Shown: positions 43,142 through 52,274, counted from the first letter of the stretch. The stretch: DNA of 64,000 nucleotides from SZUA-229 sp964531165 (GCA_964531165.1 CAZHEA010000008.1:1-64000); one strand, 5' to 3'. Translations and numbers: made by a program. Notes: generated by a model not told the origin, from the letters alone.

Positions 43142-43339
43142 CTATAGTCTCGTCGGGGGATATACATCGTGCCTCAATTTATTGGCTTTTTCATGTGTGG
43201 CTTCCGGAATATTGGCTGTCAATAAAGAAAACTTTACCTGACTTTTCTGGACTTTCATCTGCGTAATAAACTCAATTCCATCCATTATTGGCATGTTGTA
43301 ATCCACAGAATAGTAATTGACATTTTTGTTATCAGAAAA
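43142..43339 (-). pseudogene. Relic of a CheY-like response regulator
   Basis: A 65-codon open stretch on the minus strand, without a start codon, reads ...YYSVDYNMPIMDGIEF... then KFSLLTANIPEATHEKANKL. This is the centre of a receiver domain: phospho-acceptor Asp with NMPIMDG, and the beta-4 Thr in LLTANI. The N-terminal acidic pair is cut off by a TAA at 43340-43342, and the frame leaves homology before the conserved Lys. It lies directly downstream of the hybrid kinase on the same strand, where a partner regulator would be expected. Confidence 0.75.
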
Positions 43340-43382
43340 TTACAATGGTCGCTGGCTATCACCGAATTCAATGATTATTATA

Positions 43383-46300
43383 TCAGATATTTTCATTGCC
43401 TCGTTCTTGATACGCTAACAGAGCCTGTTTAGCGTGAGCATATTTCTTAAGTAAATTGTCTGTTTCTACCTTTAATGTTTCAGTAGGCTCATGTTCTCTG
43501 CACATGTTTTCTAATATTAATGCGGTTTCAGAAACGCTTACTGCGCCAACGTTTAAACTGCTGGATTTCATGCTATGTGCATAACGCTCGAGTGTTTGAA
43601 TGTCGTTATCAACCAGTAGTTCATGCATACTGTTGACCATTTCATCTGATTGCTGTAAGTACGCTGGAATAAGCTCATCAAAAACTTCGCCAATGGTGGC
43701 TTTCATGTCAGCTAGCAATTGAAAATTAAGTGCGGAGCTAACTTCAGGCTCTGCAATGTCCCTGTTAATAAGCTCAGCAGGCTTTGATTCTGTATGATCT
43801 AACCATCGCCTTAAAACTTCAGTTAATTGTTGCCGATTAAAAGGTTTTGAAAGGTAGTCGCTCATGCCTGCTAATGTGCATTTTTCTCTGTCTGTTGACA
43901 GTGCATTGGCTGTTACTGCAATTATGGGGATATCCGCATCTGATTCCCTGATTTTAGTGGTGGCTTCAAAACCATCCATTATCGGCATCTGGCAGTCCAT
44001 TAATATCAAGTCGTATTTATTGCTTGAATACATCTGCAGTGCTTCTTTGCCGTTGTTAGCAGTATCTATTTTTAGCCCTGACTCAGACATTAATCCGATG
44101 GCAACTTTTTGGTTAATTATGACGTCCTCTACCAGTAAAATTCTGGCATTAAACTGGATGTTTGACTTAGTGTTTTTCAATTCGTCATCTAATACAGAGT
44201 GGCGTGTTAAAAAGTTATCATTATCAGCCGGATTGTCTGATAAACCTAAAACTCTGGTTAAGGTTTCATAAAGTAGATCACTTAAAATGGGTTTTGTTAA
44301 ATATGCAGAAAAACCGATGTTCTTAAATATTTCTGCATCACCCATTCCCGTTGCTGAGGTAAATATAATCAGAGGTACAGGATGTAAATCATTACAGGCC
44401 AGTATTTCTTTTCCTAAAATGTCGCCACTCATAACTGGCATTACATTATCAATGATAATGAGTTGATATGGTTTTTTAGTGTTTTGTGCATTACGAATTA
44501 ACGTTATAACGTCAGCAGGATTTTGCGTTTCATCAACCCGCATATTAAGTTTTGTTAGCTGCCCGCGTAAAATTTTTAGATTAATTGGATTGTCGTCTAT
44601 AATTAGTATGCGCCTATTATCGAGATCTAACTTTTCAAGTCTTTCAGGTGCTTCAGCCTCTTCAAGTTTTAGTTCAATCCAGAAGGTTGAACCTTTTTTC
44701 TCCTGGCTTTTGACATCAAGTATTCCGTTCATTAATTCGATTAACCGTCTGCTTATGGTTAACCCTAGCCCTGTTCCACCATATTTTCGACTGGTGGAAT
44801 TGTCGGCCTGTGTAAATGATTGAAATAGTTTGTCTTTTACAGCGACATCAATTCCTATGCCTGTATCGATAACTTCAATGCAAATATTATGTTGATGATG
44901 TGAATGATTAAGGGGTTTTACTTCAACTACTACCTGACCTGTCTCCGTGAATTTAATAGCATTACCGACCAGATTTAACATTATCTGTCGTATTCGTCCG
45001 GCATCACCAATCACATATTCAGGGCAGTCTGTATGAAAATAGAAAATTAATTCAATACCTTTTTCTTCTGCTTTAACGAGTAGTAATCGGGTGACATCAT
45101 AAACTGTACGCTCCAGATTGAAGGTGATTAATTCCAGATCAATTTTTCCGGCTTCAAATTTAGAATATTCAAGAATGTCATTTATTATTTCTAATAAAGA
45201 TAAGCCGGAATCAGAGATGGTTTTTATAATGTCTTTTTGTTGGGTGTTTAATGGTGTGTCCTGCAGTAGCTCAACCATGCCTAAAACCCCGTTCATCGGA
45301 GTTCTTATTTCATGGCTCATTGAAGCCAGGAAATTGCTTTTTGCTTCTGCTGCCGCCTGTGCTTCGTTCTTTGCTTTAATTAATTCATTTTCATTCTGTA
45401 ATCGCTCGGTATCATTTCTGATAATTCCGGAATATTTTTTTATTCCGGAAATTAGCATTTCACTAACAGCTAAATCCATTGGGAAAGTTGTTCCATCTTT
45501 TCTTAATCCCGTAACCTTTCGGCCAAAGCCAATTATCTTTTTTTCTTGAGTGGTTTTGTAGTTTAATAAATATCCATCATGTTCTTCATGGTATGGGCTA
45601 GGCATTAGTATATTTATATTTTTTCCTAATAGTTCTAACTTTGAATATCCAAATAATCGACAGGCTGCATTATTTATATTTTCAATTATGCCTATTTCAT
45701 TAATGGATATTAAACCATCTACCAGCGAATTCATCATGGTTCTATTTCTAATTTCACTGGATTCTAGTGATAGCTGAGCTTTTTTTCTAATGATTTCCTG
45801 TGCGTCAAGATCTTTAAAAGCACGAAACACACTGATTAACAGACCGCTTAATATGCATAGGTAACTAATTTTCTTTAGTACATGTGCAATATCAAACTGA
45901 ATGTCAAATAGATTGCTCGAATATGGCATAACCGCTAACTGAGCAATTAAATTGATAATAATGGCAACTATTAACCAATGTGAAAAAAAGTCGTTTTTCC
46001 AGTACCCCTTTTTCAAAAAGCCATATAAAACAATCGCATAAATTATTGCGGGTATGATCTCTTCAGGTCTATAAAAAATTGAAAGTTTGTAATATCCACT
46101 GGGAAGGGGGATGAACGCAAAAAATAAAAAACTGCAAATAGCAGTAATGAATATAAACCCAAAAATAAGCCGGGGCGATATTTTGTGTAGAGATTTATCT
46201 TCGCCCTCCCATTTTAAAGTAAAATATAGAAGTAAAAAAATAACCGATAAAAATAATCGTGAAGCAAACCAGCTCCAGGGAATAAGCGATGACAGGTCTG

Positions 46301-46592
46301 ATGGAAAAAAATCTCTAAACCAGATAGAGGTTACGAGCGCATGGTACCCGTCTAGCAGGGCAACGCCAATAAACCCGGCGCCCAGTACCAGATAGTCTGT
46401 GCCGCCGCGACTATAAAATCTCACTAGTGAAAGTGAGCCAATAAATAATGCGAGTATTGTTGCCAGCATCTCCATTAAGCTGTGTAGCTGTCCAGACCCC
46501 TGCCAGTTTGAGCTGAACAGTAATAAAGATATTACTGTAAGCCCAATACCTGTCATCCAGTATATTCTGATTCTCTGATTTACTAAGGACAT
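43383..46592 (-). CDS. Hybrid sensor histidine kinase (membrane sensor, PAS, kinase, two REC, HPt)
   Basis: 1069 residues. About eight hydrophobic segments (residues 10-260) resemble a MASE3-type membrane sensor. A PAS domain (about 285-395) has the FixL-like MPSPYHEEHDGYL segment. HisKA carries the phospho-histidine in MSHEIRTPMNG (about 424), and HATPase has LNLVGNAIKFTE and DTGIGID. Two receivers follow, with IIIDNVMPVMSG and LILMDCQMPIMDGFEA. An HPt domain ends the protein, with its histidine in AHSMKSSSLN near 1005. This makes an internal phosphorelay whose final receiver partner is absent; the relic regulator just downstream may have been it. Confidence 0.92.
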   Translation of the reverse strand: MSLVNQRIRIYWMTGIGLTVISLLLFSSNWQGSGQLHSLMEMLATILALFIGSLSLVRFYSRGGTDYLVLGAGFIGVALLDGYHALVTSIWFRDFFPSDLSSLIPWSWFASRLFLSVIFLLLYFTLKWEGEDKSLHKISPRLIFGFIFITAICSFLFFAFIPLPSGYYKLSIFYRPEEIIPAIIYAIVLYGFLKKGYWKNDFFSHWLIVAIIINLIAQLAVMPYSSNLFDIQFDIAHVLKKISYLCILSGLLISVFRAFKDLDAQEIIRKKAQLSLESSEIRNRTMMNSLVDGLISINEIGIIENINNAACRLFGYSKLELLGKNINILMPSPYHEEHDGYLLNYKTTQEKKIIGFGRKVTGLRKDGTTFPMDLAVSEMLISGIKKYSGIIRNDTERLQNENELIKAKNEAQAAAEAKSNFLASMSHEIRTPMNGVLGMVELLQDTPLNTQQKDIIKTISDSGLSLLEIINDILEYSKFEAGKIDLELITFNLERTVYDVTRLLLVKAEEKGIELIFYFHTDCPEYVIGDAGRIRQIMLNLVGNAIKFTETGQVVVEVKPLNHSHHQHNICIEVIDTGIGIDVAVKDKLFQSFTQADNSTSRKYGGTGLGLTISRRLIELMNGILDVKSQEKKGSTFWIELKLEEAEAPERLEKLDLDNRRILIIDDNPINLKILRGQLTKLNMRVDETQNPADVITLIRNAQNTKKPYQLIIIDNVMPVMSGDILGKEILACNDLHPVPLIIFTSATGMGDAEIFKNIGFSAYLTKPILSDLLYETLTRVLGLSDNPADNDNFLTRHSVLDDELKNTKSNIQFNARILLVEDVIINQKVAIGLMSESGLKIDTANNGKEALQMYSSNKYDLILMDCQMPIMDGFEATTKIRESDADIPIIAVTANALSTDREKCTLAGMSDYLSKPFNRQQLTEVLRRWLDHTESKPAELINRDIAEPEVSSALNFQLLADMKATIGEVFDELIPAYLQQSDEMVNSMHELLVDNDIQTLERYAHSMKSSSLNVGAVSVSETALILENMCREHEPTETLKVETDNLLKKYAHAKQALLAYQERGNENI

Positions 46593-46796
46593 AGTTATCT
46601 GACGGCCTGTTTTATCATTTTTTTGTACAGCCTGCGCATATGGTTTATTAATGAAATATGAGTTTTCATAGAGTTTAAAAATTATCTGAGCAGTTATTTT
46701 AGTATTGATACTTTTGCAATATTTAATATATCTACTATAGTCGAGATTGTTATGTATTTTTATAATTTGTTCTAATTAATAATAAAGGGAAGTAAA

Positions 46797-47210
46797 ATGC
46801 TTAAAACTGTCTCATATCTGTCTATCTGTTTTATCTTATGTTTTAGCCAATTGACTTATGCTGGTAAGGTGTCTCCAACCACGGTTAAAGGTGCAACTAC
46901 GGTTGATGTTGCAAAAGCTAAAGCTCTTTTTGATGATGAAGTCATATTTTTGGATGTGCGAAAAGATAGTGACTGGGATGCGGGGAGAATTCCCGGGGCA
47001 TTACATATTGAATTAAAAAAGAAGCTTTCTGAGGCAGCTATGAGTGCTGAAATTAAGAAAGATGAAGCCGTTGTGATTTACTGTAATGGTGAATCCTGTA
47101 TGCGCAGCTCTAAAGCAAGTGCAATGGCAGTTGGTTGGGGATTCACTAAAGTATATTACTATCGAGATGGATTTCCCGCATGGAAGTCAGCAAATTACCC
47201 TGTTGAGTAA
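46797..47210 (+). CDS. Periplasmic single-domain rhodanese
   Basis: 137 residues with a signal peptide (cleavage near TYAG, about residue 22). One rhodanese domain fills the rest: FLDVRKDSDWDAGRIPGALH is the first signature and the active-site loop is YCNGESCMRS, with a cysteine in the CxxxxCxR arrangement. It could move sulfane sulfur or cyanide in the periplasm, but the substrate is unknown. It is followed 45 bases later by a chemoreceptor gene on the same strand, which suggests one transcript. Confidence 0.88.
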   Translation: MLKTVSYLSICFILCFSQLTYAGKVSPTTVKGATTVDVAKAKALFDDEVIFLDVRKDSDWDAGRIPGALHIELKKKLSEAAMSAEIKKDEAVVIYCNGESCMRSSKASAMAVGWGFTKVYYYRDGFPAWKSANYPVE

Positions 47211-47255
47211 ACATTATTAATAATTGATTATTTTTGATTGTTTTAAAAGGAAGTC

Positions 47256-49121
47256 ATGTCTCTAAAAGTCAGGTTTTTGTGGTTAACGGGCATAGCCATG
47301 TTATTGGTTGCCGGTGTGTTGTGGACCGGTTCATATTATTCTGCTCAGTACCAGCAGGAGCAAATAGCCAGTCATAATATTATCAGTACACGGGGGTTGG
47401 TTAATACCTTAAGCCGGAGTTATCGGGAGAATATGAATACGGAGATAAAGGCTCTAGCGCGTAATCGTGAATTGATGAAGTCGTTGAAAGTCCCGAATCA
47501 GGAACAGGTAGCTGAAGCGGTTGCCACTAGTTTTAATCGTCTACGGGCATCGGGTATCATTGATCAGTTGATTATCGTAGGTAAGCAATCTCAGTTGCTA
47601 GTTAATGCCCCTGCCGAAGCTGGAATGCCAATAAATAGTTCGATCTTTGAAAAAGTGTTGGCCGATAAAAAAGTTGTTTATGACTCTGTTCGCCTGCCGG
47701 ATGATGTGTCTGGAATGATGCTGGCATTTCCTTTATATCGGCGGGGTAAGCTCGCAGGCGTCGGGGCTTATATTCAGTACTATCCTAAATTTGTAGAAGA
47801 CTTTGCTAAAAATACTGAATCTGAAGTTATCGTTCTTAATGAAAAAAATGCAGTAGTTTATGGCAATAATCCTGAGTTGTCTGCTGCAGTGGTAGAGGAC
47901 ATTGATTTAGATGGGAGTGAAAAATGGCGGGTGCTATCTGTATCTGATCGTCATTACTCCGTCACTATATTGCCGATTCGTGATCAGCAATCACAGTTAG
48001 TTGGCTCACTGGTTTCATTAAAAGATGATACTCAGGCGCAGGCCGCGCAGAACCGGGTTGAAATGTTAGCCGCAGTTACCGGGTTGATTGTTCTGATAAG
48101 TAGCTTGCTTATTTTATACTGGCAGATTAGTACGGTGCTTTCGCCGCTTAAAGTGGTTGCACATGTAATGGATAGAATTTCACAGGGAGACTTTACTCAA
48201 AAAGCGCAATGCAAGGCGACCGGTGAAATATCTGAAATACTTACGAGTATGGATGTTATGCAAAAAAATCTGCACCAGTTAATCGTGCAGGTTTTATCAT
48301 CTAGCGAACAACTTGATAATGCGGCTAAAAATTCCGCACAAATTTCAGAGCAAACAAGTCAGGGGGCATTACAACAACGCGGAGCAACGGATAGTGTAGC
48401 CACTGCAATGACGCAAATGACGAGCAGTGCGCAGGAAGTTGCAAGAAGTGCGTCTGATGCGGCAACTGCTACACAGGATGCTCAGCAGGCAACATTACAG
48501 GGGCAGGAAATAGTCACTAAAGCCATCAGCAGTATGCGCCAGTTAGCACAGGGCATCGAAACCGGGTCAGCAGCGATTGATAGTGTGAATCAAAACTCAG
48601 AAGCCATAAATGGTGTGCTGGATGTTATTAAAGGTATTGCCGAACAGACTAACTTATTGGCTTTAAATGCGGCGATTGAAGCGGCCAGAGCAGGTGAGCA
48701 GGGCAGAGGTTTTGCGGTTGTTGCTGATGAGGTAAGAACACTTGCAAGTCGTACTCAGGAATCTACTCAGGAAATTAATTCGATGATTGAGCAGTTGCAA
48801 AGTAGTACGCAAAATGCTGTTTCTACTATGGGAGAAAGTCGCATACTGGCAGATTCAAGTGTTGCTGATATTACCCAAACCGGGCAGGCACTAAATGAAA
48901 TTACAGAGTTAGTGACACAGGCAACTTCTATGAATACGCACATATCTGTTGCTGCAGATGAACAGGGAAGAGTAGCGGAAGAAATCAATCAGAATATTGT
49001 GCGCATTTCGCAAATTGCAGAAGAAACCACCAGTGGTTCTAATCAGACAGCGGAGTCGAGTCAGAAAGTGATGAGTCTTGCGGATGAGCTTAAGTTATTA
49101 ATGAAGCAGTTCTCAGTCTGA
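47256..49121 (+). CDS. Methyl-accepting chemotaxis protein
   Basis: 621 residues. One membrane helix (about 8-28), a periplasmic sensor of about 235 residues that looks Cache-like, a second helix (about 268-292), HAMP (about 293-345), and the cytoplasmic signalling domain. The hairpin tip is IAEQTNLLALNAAIEAARAG then EQGRGFAVVADEVRTLA, the most conserved stretch of the family. No CheW-binding pentapeptide tail for CheR is present. The periplasmic ligand cannot be deduced, but the upstream periplasmic rhodanese may be functionally linked. Confidence 0.93.
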   Translation: MSLKVRFLWLTGIAMLLVAGVLWTGSYYSAQYQQEQIASHNIISTRGLVNTLSRSYRENMNTEIKALARNRELMKSLKVPNQEQVAEAVATSFNRLRASGIIDQLIIVGKQSQLLVNAPAEAGMPINSSIFEKVLADKKVVYDSVRLPDDVSGMMLAFPLYRRGKLAGVGAYIQYYPKFVEDFAKNTESEVIVLNEKNAVVYGNNPELSAAVVEDIDLDGSEKWRVLSVSDRHYSVTILPIRDQQSQLVGSLVSLKDDTQAQAAQNRVEMLAAVTGLIVLISSLLILYWQISTVLSPLKVVAHVMDRISQGDFTQKAQCKATGEISEILTSMDVMQKNLHQLIVQVLSSSEQLDNAAKNSAQISEQTSQGALQQRGATDSVATAMTQMTSSAQEVARSASDAATATQDAQQATLQGQEIVTKAISSMRQLAQGIETGSAAIDSVNQNSEAINGVLDVIKGIAEQTNLLALNAAIEAARAGEQGRGFAVVADEVRTLASRTQESTQEINSMIEQLQSSTQNAVSTMGESRILADSSVADITQTGQALNEITELVTQATSMNTHISVAADEQGRVAEEINQNIVRISQIAEETTSGSNQTAESSQKVMSLADELKLLMKQFSV

Positions 49122-49177
49122 CAGTAAATTTATTTGCATTGTATCTTATCTTACAGATACTCATATGCCAGATAAAA

Positions 49178-49198
49178 ATCATTATATTTTATAATGAT
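49178..49198 (+). terminator. AT-rich hairpin after chemoreceptor gene
   Basis: A 9-bp perfect stem ATCATTATA/TATAATGAT with a 3-base loop 57 bases after the stop. Weak by composition. Confidence 0.35.
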
Positions 49199-49251
49199 AG
49201 GCACTTACAGAGAAAATATTACATCCTCTTTTCTGGGTGCGCACTCATATA

Positions 49252-49686
49252 TTATAAATCGGTAATGCGTTGCCAGCGTGAATAAAAACCTTTAGATGTG
49301 TTAATCGTTGAAACACTCCACGGCGCACCTTTATACCATCGGTAACTTGTTGCATTATCATTAACTTGTCGACCAAATTCATAGTTTGGTAAATCGATTT
49401 TAATTACATTCAAGGTGGTTTTGAAATTAACTAACAAGGGTGTTTTATTGTTGAAGTTGAGCTATGCTTTTGATGCGGTGATAATAGTGAGTATATTAAT
49501 TCCTTCACGCTCGCCTGTTATGTTTTCTTTGAAAATCACAATGTATTCATTGCCTTTGGTCGGTGTCAGATCTGAAATTATATTAAGTATTTCGTCATTT
49601 TAAATATTTGTTTCATTAGTCGATGTATAGAAAACAAATAATGCGATTACGACGATTAATACTATGAATGCAAGTAATGTTTTCAT
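49252..49686 (-). pseudogene. Small membrane-anchored protein gene with two in-frame stops
   Basis: One 145-codon minus-strand frame, starting ATG at 49686. It begins MKTLLAFIVLIVVIALFVFY, a membrane anchor or signal, then reads on with internal TAA (49600-49602) and TAG (49462-49464) and ends at TAA 49252-49254. The three blocks are continuous in one frame with no indel. The last block contains WYKGAPWSV and FYSRWQRITDL. I do not recognise the family. Point-mutation decay is the simplest reading; sequencing error at two sites is possible. Confidence 0.6.
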
Positions 49687-50042
49687 AATAAATATATTAT
49701 TTAATTGTTTATTGGAGAAAAGGGGCCAGTGACAAAAGAGAATTGTTTACAATGCTAAATGATTGTTGTTTGACACCACCCCCCTTTAAGTTGACCTCTT
49801 TAAGTTCTACAAATTTTTCACTTCCTAGAAAGACTTGGTTTCTTAATTGCTTCCAGGGAGAAGGTATATTTTTAGCCTTTGACACTCAAAAATGAGGGCC
49901 AGGTCTTGCCATGCAATATTTGTGGCATTGAAAGACCTGACCACTAGAAGTGGCCCTAGAAGACCATGTATAAAAACCTATTGCTCCGTATCTCTATTGT
50001 ATTCAATAGATGATGATAGTTTAGATTTACAGCTAGAAAATA
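49687..50042. other. Gap with REP-like nested palindrome
   Basis: No gene is supported. It is AT-rich upstream, with the palindrome at 49895-49957 annotated separately. Confidence 0.4.
49895..49957. repeat. REP-like double palindrome
   Basis: Outer arms AGGGCCA (49895-49901) and TGGCCCT (49951-49957); inner arms GGCCAGGTCTT (49897-49907) and AAGACCTGACC (49932-49942, one mismatch); and a central TGCCA/TGGCA. This nested layout resembles REP sequences mobilised by RAYT transposases. No transposase gene is in the window. Confidence 0.55.
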
Positions 50043-50270
50043 ATGCGAGAAATTTTATTTTTTGGTATTGTCTGTTTCCGCATTTTCAACGTATTCAGTT
50101 GAAAATGACTTTGATAAAGCCTGTGGTTATTTTGAAATTCTGGATAGCACGCAATGCAGAAAAAAATGTCTAATGTGCAGAAAGCTGATTTTATTTCAGC
50201 TTTGGTTTCTAAGGCGCTTAAAGAAGGTAGTGCCGCAATGAAAAAGCATATATCTACTATTTTGGAGTAA
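50043..50270 (+). pseudogene. Frameshifted small secreted protein gene
   Basis: Three overlapping frames join into one plausible small secreted protein. ATG at 50043 opens MREILFF; one frame over reads KFYFLVLSVSAFSTYS, a signal peptide, then ENDFDKACGYFEILDSTQC; after the run of seven As near 50160 a second shift gives MSNVQKADFISALVSKAL and on to TAA at 50268-50270. Two single-base shifts would restore about 75 codons. Family not recognised. Confidence 0.45.
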
Positions 50271-50387
50271 CTGTTTTACATGTAATGGCTTTTATCTGAG
50301 CTGGCATATTAGATTGAAAAGTTAGATTATACCTGACAATGACCGTGTATAGTTATTTCAGACTCTAGGGGTGTAAGCCACAACAGA

Positions 50388-51362
50388 TTAAATAGTTGAG
50401 TTTTTGAGCTCTCCGATATGTCCATTTGAAGTTAAGCAGATAGTTTTGTTTTTTGATGTTTTAATTGAAATTATTAATTCTTTTTTATAGCAAAAATATT
50501 TATTTTTTATCTTCATGTCAGGCAGTGAGTAAGATTGTCCTGTTGTATTAAACATGAGTTCGGAGTTTTTTATGCAAAAAAAACGTTGAGCATCAGGTAT
50601 TTTCTGTTTTGTATGAGTTTTTCCAGTTTCTATATTTCTAATATTTACTTCACTTATTGGAGATTTGTTTTGCATTTGAACGGGCTCTATTAACCAGGAT
50701 CCACAAACAAGTGGTCGGGTAATATATAAGTCATTTGATGCGTACCAGTTCCCCTCAAATCTCCAGCCATCTTTTTTTTCGCAAGTAGCATTTCCTGCGC
50801 TAAAAAAAGCATTTTTAGATGGGCTTTTCGGCTGGCAGGTAATTAAGTTTCCCTGATTGTCGTGGAGTAATGATAGTTTGTTTCGTTTTGTGTTTTTCTT
50901 TATAGATTGTATTTTTCCATTAATATTTAAAGAATAAATTCCGTCAAATGATGTTAGTAGTATTTGGTTTTTATATGAACTGACGTGTAGAAAGTTTGTT
51001 TTATGATGCCATTGTTTAATGGTTTTGTTATCTGAGTCTATAAGGGTAATTAAGCCGGTGTAATAAGTGCTTTTATCCGAACCTAAATGACTTTCAGAAC
51101 CTATTAATAATATACCGGAATCAGTTGTTGCTAAATGGTCAAGTAAACTTAAGCCTTTTTCCTGAATGTCGTAGATTTTAGACCATGTTCCATTGATGTT
51201 TCCAATTTGATATTTTCCATTTTTATCCATGGCATATATATTAGCGTTATGAAGTGCCTCAATTTTTACAGGTTTAATTTCGAGAGTCTGGCTGACGCAT
51301 GCTGTATTTACTGAGCTAATTATTAAAAATAGGGCTAGTGTTAGTTGCTTTAAAAAAATCAC
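50388..51362 (-). CDS. Exported protein of unknown function
   Basis: 324 residues with an N-terminal signal peptide (MIFLKQLTLALFLIISSVNT, cleavage near residue 20). The cysteine after it lacks a proper lipobox. The mature part shows repeated beta-strand-like units (for example GILLIGSESH, QILLTSFDGIYSLN, NLITCQPKS) that suggest a beta-propeller. Cysteines are frequent in the second half. I recognise no family. It starts 41 bases downstream of the broken YkuD-type gene on the same strand, so the two were probably one operon; it is intact while its partner is not. Confidence 0.65.
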   Translation of the reverse strand: MIFLKQLTLALFLIISSVNTACVSQTLEIKPVKIEALHNANIYAMDKNGKYQIGNINGTWSKIYDIQEKGLSLLDHLATTDSGILLIGSESHLGSDKSTYYTGLITLIDSDNKTIKQWHHKTNFLHVSSYKNQILLTSFDGIYSLNINGKIQSIKKNTKRNKLSLLHDNQGNLITCQPKSPSKNAFFSAGNATCEKKDGWRFEGNWYASNDLYITRPLVCGSWLIEPVQMQNKSPISEVNIRNIETGKTHTKQKIPDAQRFFCIKNSELMFNTTGQSYSLPDMKIKNKYFCYKKELIISIKTSKNKTICLTSNGHIGELKNSTI

Positions 51363-51403
51363 TTAGTAATGTCCTCGAGTAAATAGAAAATAATTTAGTG
51401 TGT

Positions 51404-52132
51404 TTATTTATATTTCTTATTGTAAGGGTGAATAATTAAGTCAGTTCCTTCTTTGAAAGCATCTATTGAAATAAGCCTGGTTCTGTCTGTTGGTATCATG
51501 TGAATGCAACCATGTGAGGGTATTAACGATACTTTTTTTATGCCCTGTTTTGTTCCGGCTTCATTTTCAGGCGTTGTGTGAAACATGGTGCCTTCTAGCT
51601 TTTCTTTTTTATCTAATTTTTTATTATTGTTCAAATCTTTGAAGTATCGAATAGCAAGAGGGCCAAAATCATTAAATACCCATACTTTCGGTACTTTTTT
51701 TGTGCCATATAATTGTTCGTGCCTTTCCATTATTTCTTTTCGAGTAATGTTGAAATCTTTTAATATAGACGCCTACTTACCATTTGACAGTTTGTACCAA
51801 ACATTTTTTTTAGCCATTTCTGAAAGCGATTTTTCCAGGTCGCTATCTTTAATGGCTGTGCCCCATCTTATTTTTGAATAACTTCAGGAAGGGGTGGGGT
51901 ATCTCATAATTGAGCCAATGACATATGCTCCTGCTGGTGTAGGTAGTATATCCATCTCGCCTGTAATACTTATTTTTTTCGATGGGCCTCCCCAGGCCTC
52001 TGACTTAAAAACTTCTTTACCTTCTTTAAAAAAGATGATTAATCCGCCACCTATAGTCGTGTCTTTGGTTCCCGTAACGATGCTGCTTGATTTGTGAAAT
52101 TAACCTGGATAGTAATGTAAGATATTAGCCAT
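51404..52132 (-). pseudogene. YkuD-type L,D-transpeptidase gene with three in-frame stops
   Basis: A single 243-codon minus-strand frame from ATG 52132 (AAGGA well placed upstream) to TAA 51404. It is interrupted by TAA at 52100-52102 (codon 11), TGA at 51884-51886 (codon 83) and TAG at 51773-51775 (codon 120), with no frameshift. The translation shows YkuD features: ILPTPAGAYVIGS, RWGTAI, MFHTTPENEAG and the nucleophile motif SHGCIHM (Cys about codon 209). An EF-hand-like loop DLNNNKKLDKKE sits between them. There is no signal peptide. The last 108 codons remain open from an internal ATG at 51730. Function is presumably lost. Confidence 0.75.
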
Positions 52133-52243
52133 GAACTTTCCTTGTTAAAATGAATACTTTGCATTAATTCTAAATAAGTAAATATATTTGATAGATGTTC
52201 TAAATGAAATCGACTTTATCACAGTATTTAGCTTTCACAATAA

Positions 52244-52274
52244 AAAAGGCCACCCAAAAAATGGGTGGCCTTTT
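52244..52274 (-). terminator. Terminator of ssrA
   Basis: Perfect 12-bp arms (AAAAGGCCACCC, 52244-52255; GGGTGGCCTTTT, 52263-52274) with a short A/T loop. On the minus strand the stem is followed by TTTTTT-type sequence. It ends four bases beyond the tmRNA 3' end. Confidence 0.9.

Noticed and set aside
43035..43241. 68-codon plus-strand open frame after rarA
   Set aside because: It is antisense to the recognisable receiver-domain relic and has no supporting features.
49892..50173. 93-codon open frame over the REP-like palindrome
   Set aside because: No protein-like features; it runs through a palindrome and conflicts with the better frames of the frameshifted gene.
51884..51886. Selenocysteine or other recoding at the TGA in the YkuD frame
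   Set aside because: TAA and TAG also interrupt the same frame, so TGA recoding alone cannot restore it; no SECIS-like hairpin was recognised.
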